A stretch of DNA of 64,000 bases, taken from positions 369,541,501 to 369,605,500 of the forward strand of contig CM057451.1 in the NCBI GenBank assembly GCA_016271365.2, read 5' to 3'. The stretch's first letter is position 1. Each line of letters begins with the position of its first letter. The position numbers were made by a program, and so were the translations under genes. Origin of the DNA: Neoceratodus forsteri (Eukaryota > Chordata > Ceratodontiformes > Ceratodontidae). Below are positions 54,942 through 64,000 of the stretch, in pieces. The notes under the pieces were generated by a model that was not told the DNA's origin, ran no database searches, and worked only from the letters and a program-made list of their open reading frames with translations.

Positions 54942-55529
54942 GTCGGCCCGGAGGTGCCGAGGGCTGAGGCGGTGGACGCCTTACCTCGCACTACACCGGC
55001 GGCCCGTGTTCAGGAACAAACATGGGCTGCCAGGGGTTGACAGGGTTGGAGAAGGATCGAGCATCTGGAGGACTGCTCTCCTTCTCTGGGGAGAGGGGAC
55101 ATCCTCAGTTGGTGCGCGGCTGGCCCCTAGTGGAGACTGGGGGCAGTGCCGCCAATGCTGCAGAAGGTGGGGTGGGAGGGGGCAGACGCCAGGAAGAGCA
55201 TGTGCAGAAGTGTGCATGCTCCTTCCATTGGTGTTATCGCACGTCCCTTCCCACAGAGGGAACCAACACAAAAAATTCTCAGCAGCATGAAGGCTGCTCA
55301 CCGGCGCTGCCATGGTTGCGCGCATGTCAGTTCCCTGCTGGGTCCACCCTCCTGGTCTCTGTGGTGGTGGATTAAGTACCCACTGTGATGCGACCAGAGG
55401 GGGTACTGACGGGGAGATCAGAGCTCTGTCTGCGACTGGAGCAGAAGCCGGGCTGGTTAGCTGGCTGGGGAGGAACCAAAGGCACAACCTCCCCCAGTCA
55501 AGGAAAAACAAATCAACTAAAAAAAAAAG
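54942..55529 (+). mobile_element. GC-rich retroposed sequence with poly-A tail and 17-bp duplication
   Basis: A 588-bp GC-rich block ends in an A tract (about 55517-55528) and is flanked by a perfect 17-bp duplication aacaataggaaacaatg (54925-54941 and 55530-55546). These are marks of LINE-mediated retroposition in plus orientation. The source is not recognised. The ends differ from L1-1, and there is no tRNA-like box. A minus-strand 187-codon open frame across it is an effect of base composition. It lies in TEKT2 intron 1. Confidence 0.88.
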
Positions 55530-55546
55530 AACAATAGGAAACAATG

Positions 55547-57060
55547 CTAATCAATACAGTTACAAGGTAAATGGACAATATAAATACATACATAAGCAAT
55601 ACCTAGTAACCAAGATTTGGGGTTAACACTCTAAAATGCAAGTCAGCCAGTTAGAATGCTCCATTTCCAACTGTTGTTTTATAATTCTTATTCTTGAATT
55701 TTGGGATAGAAAGGGCACAGTATACACTCCGGCATGACAGCATGCAACAAAGACAGTTAAGAGAATACAGGAGCTTTAAAAATATCTCCTCTTTGGGACA
55801 GAGGAAAGAAAGATGAAGCGGGAGAGCGAGGGGGGGTGGCAGAGATAGAGAGAGGGAGAGAGAAAGAGAGGGGGTCAGGATTATTCATGCTATGCAGCCA
55901 ATTATTTATTTGAATTTTCTGACATTATTCATGTTTTTAATTGTTTCTGACACTTAAAAATGAAAATATACTGAAATAAGGCGTGTTGGCCTGGACTACT
56001 TATTTTACTTCCTGACTAGCTTTAAGTTTCCTAGAAGCCTTTCATAGAGGTAACCTCATATATTAATTTACTGGAAACAAAAATGTAAACACTTGACAAA
56101 GGGATCTGTATGATCCAAAAGCTTGTGTTTTGTTACATGTATCTGCAATAATAATGTTTCCCCATTGTAACTTATTCCACTACCCAATGAATCTATTAAA
56201 TCAGTGCAAAGCATTGGGGGGACCACCCAGACATGTATATATTAAGCAGTAACATATGTAACAGCAAATTAATGTCCACCTCCATGAAAATTAAGACTCT
56301 GTTTACTCCACTGTGCTCACCCTTGATTCTTGGAGACTGTTTTATGGGTGTTGTGTTAGCTAGCAAGCAGTAGAGAATCAATTATGTAATATTTTGCTTG
56401 GAAGAGTTGCTAATTTTATTGGAATAAAAATAGTTTAGGTAAAAATGGCATGAACTGGTGTCTTGGTTTAGTGTGGACAGCCCTGGTTTTTAATCAGTGA
56501 GCTTTTTTGTTTGTTTGTTTTTTATTTGAAATTGTCCTGGTTTTGCTGAGACTCTGAAACTAATGCCTGTTTTAGAAAGTAGAGCAGATGTAACCAGCCC
56601 ACTTTAGGACATGTGCATGTGTCTCAGGTTTTCATCTAGAAATGATGATCCCTGACAAGCTTTCTAGGCCTCCTGCCAGGCCATACTTGATGGAAAGACT
56701 TCTGGGACATGGGAGTTTCAAAAGCTGGTACACCTCAGTGACCCCTTAGCTTAATAAAGGTAGTATTGCCATGGCCAAACCAAAATTGTTTTGTTGGTTT
56801 CTTGTTTCTTAGTTTCATGCTTGGCTCATTTTGGAAATCTGCAGGTATCCTTTCATGATTATGCGTTAAGTATTATGTCACTTATCGCTAGTTGTGGCCA
56901 GGTCAGAACTATGCACCAGTAAAAGTATGCTGTCACCACTTGTAATGAACTCCCACAACCTCACTGCCTGTGCACAGTGGATGGAGCAGGGTGTGCTAAG
57001 TAAGGGTAACCAACCCTGACAAGTACACCAGTTCACAAATACCAGCATCACTCCCAGTTG
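55547..57060. other. No gene recognised, TEKT2 intron 1
   Basis: AT-rich intronic DNA with a GA-rich stretch at 55808-55873. No coding or transposon block recognised. Confidence 0.45.
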
Positions 57061-57066
57061 CCAGAC

Positions 57067-57935
57067 ATAACAGAGTACTCAATCCATTTACTTCAGCAAA
57101 ATTTGCATTTCATTTGAAAACAAAAACGTGGTTTCCAGCACAGTATACAGCACCTTGCATACATACAGCCCCAGCGAGCCTTCCTCAGGGAGCGTAACCC
57201 TGGTATCACACATCGCCAATTTCATAGGTTGAGGTCTATGACATATTTTACAAAAATTCATCTTGCCAACTGTTTTTAAAGGAACATTTCCTAATTTCCT
57301 TAGGCAAAATTCAGAGCCATAAAATTAATAAAGGTGCACAAAAACATACTGGACAGTTACAAAAATTATAATTTACAGTTGAATAACAAAAAAAGCAAAG
57401 AAAAATTCAAGCTGATGTCATATCATGGATAGATCCACCTCTACAATATATCTTAACTGTTACAACATTTAAAGAGTTGGCTAACTAGACTAGTTTTTTT
57501 GTTTTGTTTTTTTTTGTATTTAAATATTATGCAACAACAAAATAATGGCTACAATAAGGATCCTAATTCATAATGAATATGATTTCTTTAATACTAATGT
57601 ATCCAAGGGATCTAACATCACAATTTATATTGGTTCCTACATAGCCATATTGTGGTCTTCATTGATCCCTTTAGACAGGTCAGAAGGTAAAAGACCGAAA
57701 CAAGAAAAGGAAGTTCGCTGAATACTAGAGTATATTCAGTTCTTGCGCATGGCCATGTCTCCGGAGATGTGTGATACCAGGGTTACACCCCCTGAGGAAG
57801 GCTTAGAGTGGAAGCGTTGGGGCCGTGTGTACACAGGGTGCTGTAGACTGTGCTGTAAACCATGTTTTTTTGTTTTCAAATTAAATGCAAATTTTTGTTG
57901 CAGTAAGTGGTTTGAGTACTCCTTTATGTCTGGAA
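57067..57935. mobile_element. Element bounded by ~160-180-bp inverted repeats, Penelope-like tails
   Basis: Bases 57067-57225 and 57752-57935 are reverse complements with about 85% identity by eye. Each arm includes 'agcaaaatttgcatttcatt' or its relative, 'acagcac' and, on the appropriate strand, 'ccctgaggaaggct', a phrase typical of Penelope-like element tails. The 525-bp interior is AT-rich and non-coding. Possibly a foldback-type non-autonomous element. Confidence 0.75.
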
Positions 57936-58004
57936 AGTGGGAGTGACGCTGGTATTTATGAACCAGTCACCACTTGTACCCTGGTGCCCTGCTGCTCTCT
58001 CAGT

Positions 58005-58945
58005 ACAGTAGCATAGAACGTTATAACAGAAAGAGGCACACTGGTCCACCTACAGTAGTCTGCCTGTCCCAACATAAAGAATTCCTGCCTAGTGGTCAGT
58101 CATTCCCCCTTCCCATGTCATCCTTCCCTGCTATTCTCATCAGCTTCATATGTCTGTCCCACCCTGGCTTGAATCTCTTCACTGATCTGGTACAGATCAA
58201 CACCTCCAATAGCCAGTTCCACTTAACCGCCACCCTCTTTATAAAGAAATACTTTCTGATGTCCTTCCAGAATCTTCCTTCTGTCAGCTTCTTTGAGTTT
58301 CCTCTTACGCTCATGTTTTTTTGCTCATTGTGAACTGTTCCCAGTGTCTACCTTGTTTATCCAATGAAAAAATGTAAAGTGTCAATAAGCCCCCATCTGC
58401 AGGGTATACATGTTGAAGTCCTCGAGCATCTCCATGCAGGAATTTTTACCGCACCTAAATCACTTCTCACCCTCCTCTGTTCTGTCTCAACCCTGTCTCT
58501 GCCCTCTTTCACTGTAGAGTTCAGAAATGAATGCAGTTCTCCAAATGTGACTGCACCAGGGATCTGAATTGGGGCAGGATCACCTCCTTCCTTCTGTTGC
58601 TGATCCAGCTGCCTGTGCTGCCCAGCATCTTGCTTGCCTTCTGCTCTGCTTTGATGCACTGTGCTGACTGTTTTAAGTGCCTGCTATTAGGACTCCGAGA
58701 TTCTTCTCTGTAGTTTTTTCTAACACTACATCTCTCATTATGTATTCTGTCTTTGGATTCCTGACCCCATGTGCATAACTTTGCCCTTTTTACACTGAAT
58801 TTGAGTTGCCATACCCTTGCCCATGTCTCCAGTGATCTTCTCTGAGATCTTCTCTGATGTCTTGATCCCCTCATCACTGTCTGCTCTACCACAGATTTTT
58901 GTGTCATCTGCAAATAGACAATATGTATAAGGCAACTTTTTTATG
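58005..58945 (-). mobile_element. CR1 fragment, reverse transcriptase core to 3' tail
   Basis: Minus strand reads YCLFADDTKICGRADSDEG (58925-58870), LKFSVKRAKLCTW, ASKMLGSTGSWISNRRKEVI, FRSLVQSHLENCI (about 58610-58530), and FWKDIRKYFFIKRVAVKWNW (58270-58210), then the terminal region at 58005-58080. Diverged copy with many frame changes. Confidence 0.85.
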
Positions 58946-58948
58946 CAT

Positions 58949-59579
58949 CATACCTCTCAACCTTTTGTCAATGAAATGTGTGACAACAACACTCAACATG
59001 TGGGTGGGACGCAAACCCTCCAAATGTGGGTCACATCATAAAACATGAAGCCCAGAACTCTGGAAACCAGTTCCTCTGTCTAAATAGGGTTACCACCTGT
59101 CCTGATTTTCACAGGACAGTCCTGCACAAAAACATGAAAAATACTACATGTCCTGATATTACAGTAAGAGAAATATTTTCTAACTTTCCTCTTAATGTTG
59201 CAGAACACTATAAAATCTTAACTAAAATACCTTTAAAATGATAAGAAACAATAGAAACAACTAAAAAACGACAACACAGTCTTATTTCTAATGATATAGA
59301 GAAAACACGTCTGTCGCATCGGTTGAGGTTACATATTGTCCTGCAAAAATTATGTTTCAGTAAGAAATGTCCCACTCTGGGCTTCTTAAAAGGTGGTAAC
59401 ATAGTTTAGTTTTAATTTAATTTAGCACCACGTGGTTTTATGAAGTTCTACTGTAAAGTCCGAGTTTACAGCACCTTATGGGCTGGACAGCATCTTTTTC
59501 ATGGATGTGGGACAGAGCAACTGTGAGGGGTAAAAATCAGACGGACGCCCTCGGTAATGTGGGACAGTTGAGAGGTATG
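58949..59579. mobile_element. DNA transposon with 13-bp terminal inverted repeats (hAT-like)
   Basis: catacctctcaac (58949-58961) and gttgagaggtatg (59567-59579) are exact complements. The terminal phrase resembles ends of hAT-like elements common in amphibians and reptiles. No 8-bp duplication is visible, and the interior has no transposase. A second element is nested inside. A related end occurs at about 31935. Confidence 0.6.
59089..59400. mobile_element. Nested 312-bp element with 10-bp terminal inverted repeats
   Basis: gttaccacct (59089-59098) and aggtggtaac (59391-59400) are exact complements. Near the left end 'gtcctgattttcacaggac' forms a small hairpin. No coding. Flanking duplication not clear. 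Confidence 0.6.
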
Positions 59580-59898
59580 CCCTCCACTACAGCATGGTGT
59601 GGTACCCCTCCCAGTCTGTCCAAGTTTAGTAATACGCCTGAGAGTTTGCATCCCACTTATCCGTAACTTCAGTCTGGACTAGATCTGGAGCTTCCCAAAC
59701 GTTGCTGGCTGTGCCGAGCTTAGTCATTTGTTATACGCGTGTAGGGGAGGCAAAGGCGGGTGCAGCGATGAAATCAGAAATTTAAACACTCAAAAAGATG
59801 TCAAACACCAAGCAAGATGTCTTTGACTGAAACTGTCACACTTCTCTGCAATGCAAACACCTATGGAACATCACATTTTTTTCGCATTGTCTACTCAC

Positions 59899-60100
59899 CG
59901 AGGACAGCTGCTGAAAGCACTTGTTCCAAAGTTCTGTAATGTTTTAGTTTTTCAGTCCCCGCGGCTTCCGCTGTTTTGTGGTTGCCAAGCCCTCGTCTCC
60001 CAGCAACGGTATGCTCTCAGGGAACCGTAGACTCCCGCCAATGTTTACAATTGCAGCCATGGCAACCTTGGCAGCAGCCTGCAACGCTGAAAAGCACAGG
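59899..60100 (-). other. TEKT2: Candidate non-coding first exon of TEKT2
   Basis: The minus strand ends CTCG|gtgagt (donor at 59893-59898), a strong splice donor at the edge of the only CpG-rich segment on this side of the coding exon. Human TEKT2 also has a non-coding first exon, which fits. The upstream boundary is a guess. The exon contains an ATG at 60060 opening a 38-codon frame that ends at 59944, before the donor. If transcribed it would be an upstream ORF; if transcription begins further in, it is promoter DNA. Confidence 0.55.
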
Positions 60101-60480
60101 CTAGACAGGGTGAACAGAGTGGGCAATTTGATAACTGTTATTATACAAACAATTCTCAACATGCTAGGCAAAGAAAGGACCGGGATTACGTATGAAAACT
60201 GACAGTCTGGTGCCCTGGTGGTAGTTAGATAGGCCATGTGCGTTTTCAGTTTAACAAAAGTCAAAATACCTCCCGTCCTCTACTTGTCAGTAACCGTTTT
60301 GGGACCCGGTGTTGGTGGAGATTGCACCGGTTGTAAAAATGCTTCAGTGTTGCGTAAGCCCACGCATTATTTACTGCAGACTTCGACTCTTTGGACAATG
60401 ATTACGGCTTTATGTGTCGGGGGCCATGTGTATTTTAATAAAGTTACAACCATTCCAGTGCGGTCAAGTCTCGTCGCTTC
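59941..60480 (-). promoter_or_regulatory. CpG-rich candidate TEKT2 promoter with RFX half-sites and forkhead motif
   Basis: CpG dinucleotides are far denser here than in the flanks. gcagccatggcaac (60053-60066) has one perfect RFX half-site (GGCAAC) opposite a degenerate one. A further GTTGCC lies at 59981-59986 and CAGCAAC at 60001-60007. tgtttaca (60043-60049 region) fits the forkhead/FOXJ1 consensus and is 10 bp from the RFX site. RFX and FOXJ1 together drive motile-cilia genes, so the motifs fit a tektin promoter. No TATA box seen. Confidence 0.55.
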
Positions 60481-60663
60481 TTTCGGAGTGAACCAAGTCT
60501 CATCCTTAAAATTAAAACATTAACCACGCAATTCAAAGGGCGTCCATGTCACATTTTATTTAGATTTAAAATGTGGTGGCCGTGATAAGCATCCTGAATC
60601 GAGGCCAGCGTGAGACTGGCCTGCTTTGACAGCAGGACATTGCAGGTTCCTCCGCCTTCCCCT

Positions 60664-60690
60664 CATACACACACACACACACACACACAC
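60664..60690. repeat. (CA)n microsatellite
   Basis: About 13 CA units. Confidence 0.95.
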
Positions 60691-60699
60691 CTACTTTCC

Positions 60700-62639
60700 A
60701 AACTTAGAAACATCCTTCGAAGATATGAAGTATTTTTCTATTTAAATAAGGTTTTCTAAATTCTAACCGCAGTAAGATCATGTAAAATACAAAAACAGAG
60801 TCAGTGTACCAAACTGACGTGAAAAGCTAATGAAATATGTCACCCTGCACTCTTTTCATTTTCAAGGTGAGCCCCCTGCACCCCAGTGTGACCCTGGCTG
60901 AGGCTCATTTCCAGGCTTGACCTGGGGGAAGGGTACGATGGAGAGGAAAAAGTCAACGGAAAACATGGCAAAAATTTACCGTATACAGAGTGCAACAGAT
61001 GGAAGTAAAAAAAACAGTTACCTCATGCAAAAATAGGTAAGTGAAACAAAAAAAAAATTGCAGTGTAATTCAACAAGGGTGCAGTGCAGGCTGACATACT
61101 TCAGGAGAGAGGGTCAGGTGTAGAGGAGCACCAATTGGTAGGGGTCACTAAAAGAAGGGGTAGAAGTTGCAAAAAAATGGAATGGCTGCATTTGTGCTAG
61201 CAGCAGGCAAACAAAGTGGCGAAGTAAGCTAAAAAATGGTTTGAACAAGGGGAGAAGATGAAAGAGACCTGTTTGGAGGGGGAAGTTGTTACAGAGTTGA
61301 GACAGACAGATGCAGAAGGCAGAGTGACCAGCTCAGGTTTTTCAGTGAGGGATGAAAAAGGAGTGTGAGTCAGAAGAGCGCAGGCAGTAGGAGTTTGATG
61401 GAGGGGGAGAGTTAGGTAGATGAATAGGGGAAAAAAGCACAAAATATGTCCAGAAAAGAAGAATGGTAAAGGACACACCTAGACTCGAGAGAGAAGAGTG
61501 AGACTGAGGTAGAAAAAGCAGCAGTGTATATGAGGAGGGGCACTAAGAGCAAAATGGCAGAAGTGGAAAGGGGATACAGTCTGGCTAGGGTAGACTTGGG
61601 GTCAGCACCGTAAACCACAGCCATGTAGTCAGACACCAACAGGCTCATCTTCAGAATGATCTCACAGTGGACTGGGAGTAGGAGGCATCTTTTATTACAG
61701 AGCAATGTGCCAAGCATGGGGCAGAGGCTTTTTTAAACACAACATGTAGCACTGATATGGGTGGCGAAGTCTAGACAATGATCTAGTCACACACTGAGGT
61801 ACTTTAAGTGGTGATACTTTTTCAAGGTGGCAGCACCGTCAAGAGTCTTGAAGGCAGAGTTGGATTGGAGCCTAGTTAGACTTTGCTTAATGCCAAAGGT
61901 ACTGTATCTGCAGATGTACTGGCAACAGGAAGGTTTAAGGGCAACAGCCAGGATAGTGTTGTAAAGGGCTAGCTACCTGATTTAGCTTCTGCACTAGCCC
62001 TTCTGTTTAAAAAAAAAATAAATTTCATTTGTGTAATTACTTGTTAGGATTCTGTACTACCCCTACTCTGCACAACAGTGAAAAAGAGTAGATTTCATTT
62101 TGTTGTTCTCTTAATCTTAAACCATCATTGTAACAGCTTGGCTAGCATACCCAATTATGTAGCTCCGGTTTGCAAAAAAAAAAAAGAAAGAAAAAGTGAT
62201 ATGAATAATTCCAGGAACTTCTCTCCGGTTTGTTTAAAGAAAAGTAGTGAATCCAATTTAAACAACTCCCACTCCCCCACACTGCTTGAATCCTTCCCCA
62301 TTTGTGTCTGTTTAAAATCTTGACTCTCTCCCCTTTCTCTCCACAGTGGTCATTGGTGTGGTCGAGAAGGCCCAGAAGTTAAACCCTGCCCTCCCCAGAG
62401 CTGCTGGACCATCTGCCAGGTACGATTCAGACTTTGCATCTCGGCAGCCCCCGCATCTGCCAATTGCTGCTGTGGAGTTGTGGCCCGCCGACGCTCATGC
62501 GTTGGCTACCTAATTCACCACCTCCTCAACAACATCACCCTTGGTCGACAACTCTTTATATAGTACAGCTCATTGATTAAAAACACTCGGAACTCCCACT
62601 AGCAGATTAAAGTTGTTCTCCACTAGAGGTCGCACACAC
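60700..62639. other. No gene recognised, upstream of TEKT2
   Basis: A-rich and purine-rich sequence. Minus-strand open frames at 61197-61717 show no family motif. In human the gene upstream of TEKT2 is AGO3, but nothing here can be tied to it. Confidence 0.4.
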
Positions 62640-64000
62640 ACATCCTCCATTAACTTGCAGCACCAAATTCCTGAAAAAATAAATAAATGGATCTCACTCT
62701 TCCATACTGGCTACAAGACTGCATGCTTCCCACAGCAGCCCCTCGCATCATGACACTCCATCCCATCGCCCTCCTTATCCTATTTTTACCCTCTGTGACC
62801 CTACCCCCCCTCCATCTACCATGTGCCCCTGGACTGCCAACAACTAGCCAACCCCATGCCTCCCAGCACACACAGCTCTATCACTACCACCAGCCACCTC
62901 CTGCAACCCATCACCCATAATCACTCCTGGACTCCTGTACCCTCCATACTGCCCCCCAGTTTTCATGCTGGTCTGATCGCGCTAAAATTCCTCCCTCAAA
63001 CTACCTCAGCAAATCCTACTCAGTCTCCTTCCCCGACAGTAAGTCCAAGCTAGCCCGGACAAAGCTTCCCCAACAAATGACCTGGCAAACATAGACTGGT
63101 CTGCCATCTTGTGTGCCTCCTCCATAGACTCTGCACTGGCATTTTTCAAGACCAAGTTCCTCTCGATCTGGGACACCTAAACCCCCCTCAGATGTACCTG
63201 GGTACAGGGGGGCTCACCTACCCTTGATCTCTGCTGAGGTCATGGCCAGTCTCCAAGACAGGGATCAGGCCTGGAGGGCCCATAAAGCTACCAGCTCTCA
63301 CTTGGACTATCAGAAATACTGTGCCCTTAGAAATGCATGCACTAGGCAAATCTGCCAGGCAAAAGTAAATTATTTCCGATCCACCTTCCTCTCAAATATA
63401 AATCAACTCACCAAATTTTCCAAAGTCATTCAATCCCTCTTCTTCCCTCCATGCCAACCCCCCCCCCATCATTAACACTGGGAACACTATTGTTGAGGAC
63501 CCTCTAGCAGTAGCCGCAGAGTTCAACTCCTTCTTCACAAACTGTACTGTGTCACTGCTGTCCTCTCTCCCCACTCCACATCAGCCCATCCCATCCCATC
63601 CCACCCCACCATGATCTGCCCATGCCATTGCAAATGCTTTTGCATTCCAACCTGTTACCCCTGCTGATGTGTAGAACGCCCTCCTTAAGATAAATCCATC
63701 CAAAGGCAAATGCCCCTCTGGGTTGGATGCTAAAATGCTCATCCTGTCTGCCCCAGCCATTGCCTCCCCACTGGCCTCTCTTTTCAATCTGTCCTTCTCT
63801 CTAGCTTCTATCCCATCCAAATGGAAGCACGCTACAGTCATACCTCTCCCGGAAAATGGCGACCTCTCCCTCCCAGGTAACTACTGCCCTATTTCTCTTC
63901 TCCCCATTCTAGCTAAACTGCAGGAACACCTAGTCCTCTCCCAGCTCTTCTCCTTCCTTGAATCTACATCTTTCTTCACCCCTTTCCAGTCTGGTTTTAG
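62640..64000 (+). mobile_element. L2-like LINE, ORF2 linker and reverse transcriptase start, runs off the window
   Basis: The plus strand shows NIDWSAILCASSIDSALAFF (about 63085-63145), RDQAWRAHKATSSHLDYQKY and LRNACTRQICQAKVNYFRS (63254-63390), TPADV-NALLKINPSKGKCPSGLD-like sequence (63655-63730), then IPSNWKHATVIPLPENGDLS and GNYCPISLLPILAKLQEHLV (about 63808-63935), and FTPFQSGF at the edge. The order and motifs are those of L2-type ORF2 proteins and differ from the CR1 copies. In-frame stops (for example at about 63674) mark it as decayed. Endonuclease motifs upstream of 63080 were not clear. Confidence 0.8.

Noticed and set aside
54981..55544. 187-codon minus-strand open frame
   Set aside because: Lies antisense in a GC-rich retroposed block and includes its poly-A tail and target duplication; no motif.
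60236..60523. 95-codon plus-strand frame near the TEKT2 CpG block
   Set aside because: No recognisable domain and no supporting splice sites; retained only as promoter-flanking sequence.

Overview
The window is vertebrate nuclear DNA, almost certainly from a species with a large, retrotransposon-swollen genome. The mix of abundant CR1 LINEs ending in short TATGTTTC-type repeats, several families of DIRS tyrosine-recombinase retrotransposons, L1 and L2-like LINEs, tRNA-derived/MIR-like SINEs and hAT-type DNA transposons suggests an amphibian, most likely a caecilian. That assignment is inference from repeat content and the single host gene. There are no operons, no CRISPR array and no prokaryotic genes.

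One host gene can be identified. The first coding exon of tektin-2 (TEKT2) lies on the minus strand at 54079-54251: 52 codons from the initiator Met, with clean splice sites on both sides. About 5.6 kb upstream, a CpG-rich segment (about 59.9-60.5 kb) carries a canonical splice donor on the same strand, RFX-type half-sites and a forkhead motif. It is the best candidate for the non-coding first exon and promoter of this cilia gene. No later tektin exon was recognised to the left, so intron 2 may exceed 50 kb.

The left part (1-18985) is a nested transposon stack. A nearly full-length minus-strand CR1 (ORF1 esterase-like at 16.3-17.2 kb, endonuclease at 15.3-16.1 kb, reverse transcriptase at 0.45-2.58 kb) is split by a plus-strand DIRS element (2583-14655). 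That DIRS is itself split by a full-length minus-strand L1 (5810-12052, flanked by a perfect 17-bp target-site duplication) and by CR1 fragments. Four GC-rich ~245-bp tandem units lie upstream of the CR1 and may be its promoter monomers.

A second DIRS (minus, 21017-26677) has intact inverted terminal repeats and internal complementary region. It sits in one unit of a ~49-bp tandem duplication, so its exact insertion point can be read. A third DIRS (minus, 32846-40455) has a CR1 inside one terminal repeat and an in-frame 216-bp duplication of the segment carrying its recombinase tyrosine. Between and beyond these are a 93-bp minisatellite with a three-unit higher-order pattern (28.6-29.8 kb), a ~48-bp minisatellite (43.2-44.8 kb) split by a LINE tail, a SINE and a 325-bp hAT-type MITE with a perfect 8-bp duplication, a degraded second L1-like LINE (45.3-48.2 kb), three long palindromes (48.3, 51.6 and 57.1 kb) and an L2-like LINE running off the right end.

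All transposon genes carry frameshifts, stops or lost catalytic residues. No autonomous element appears intact.
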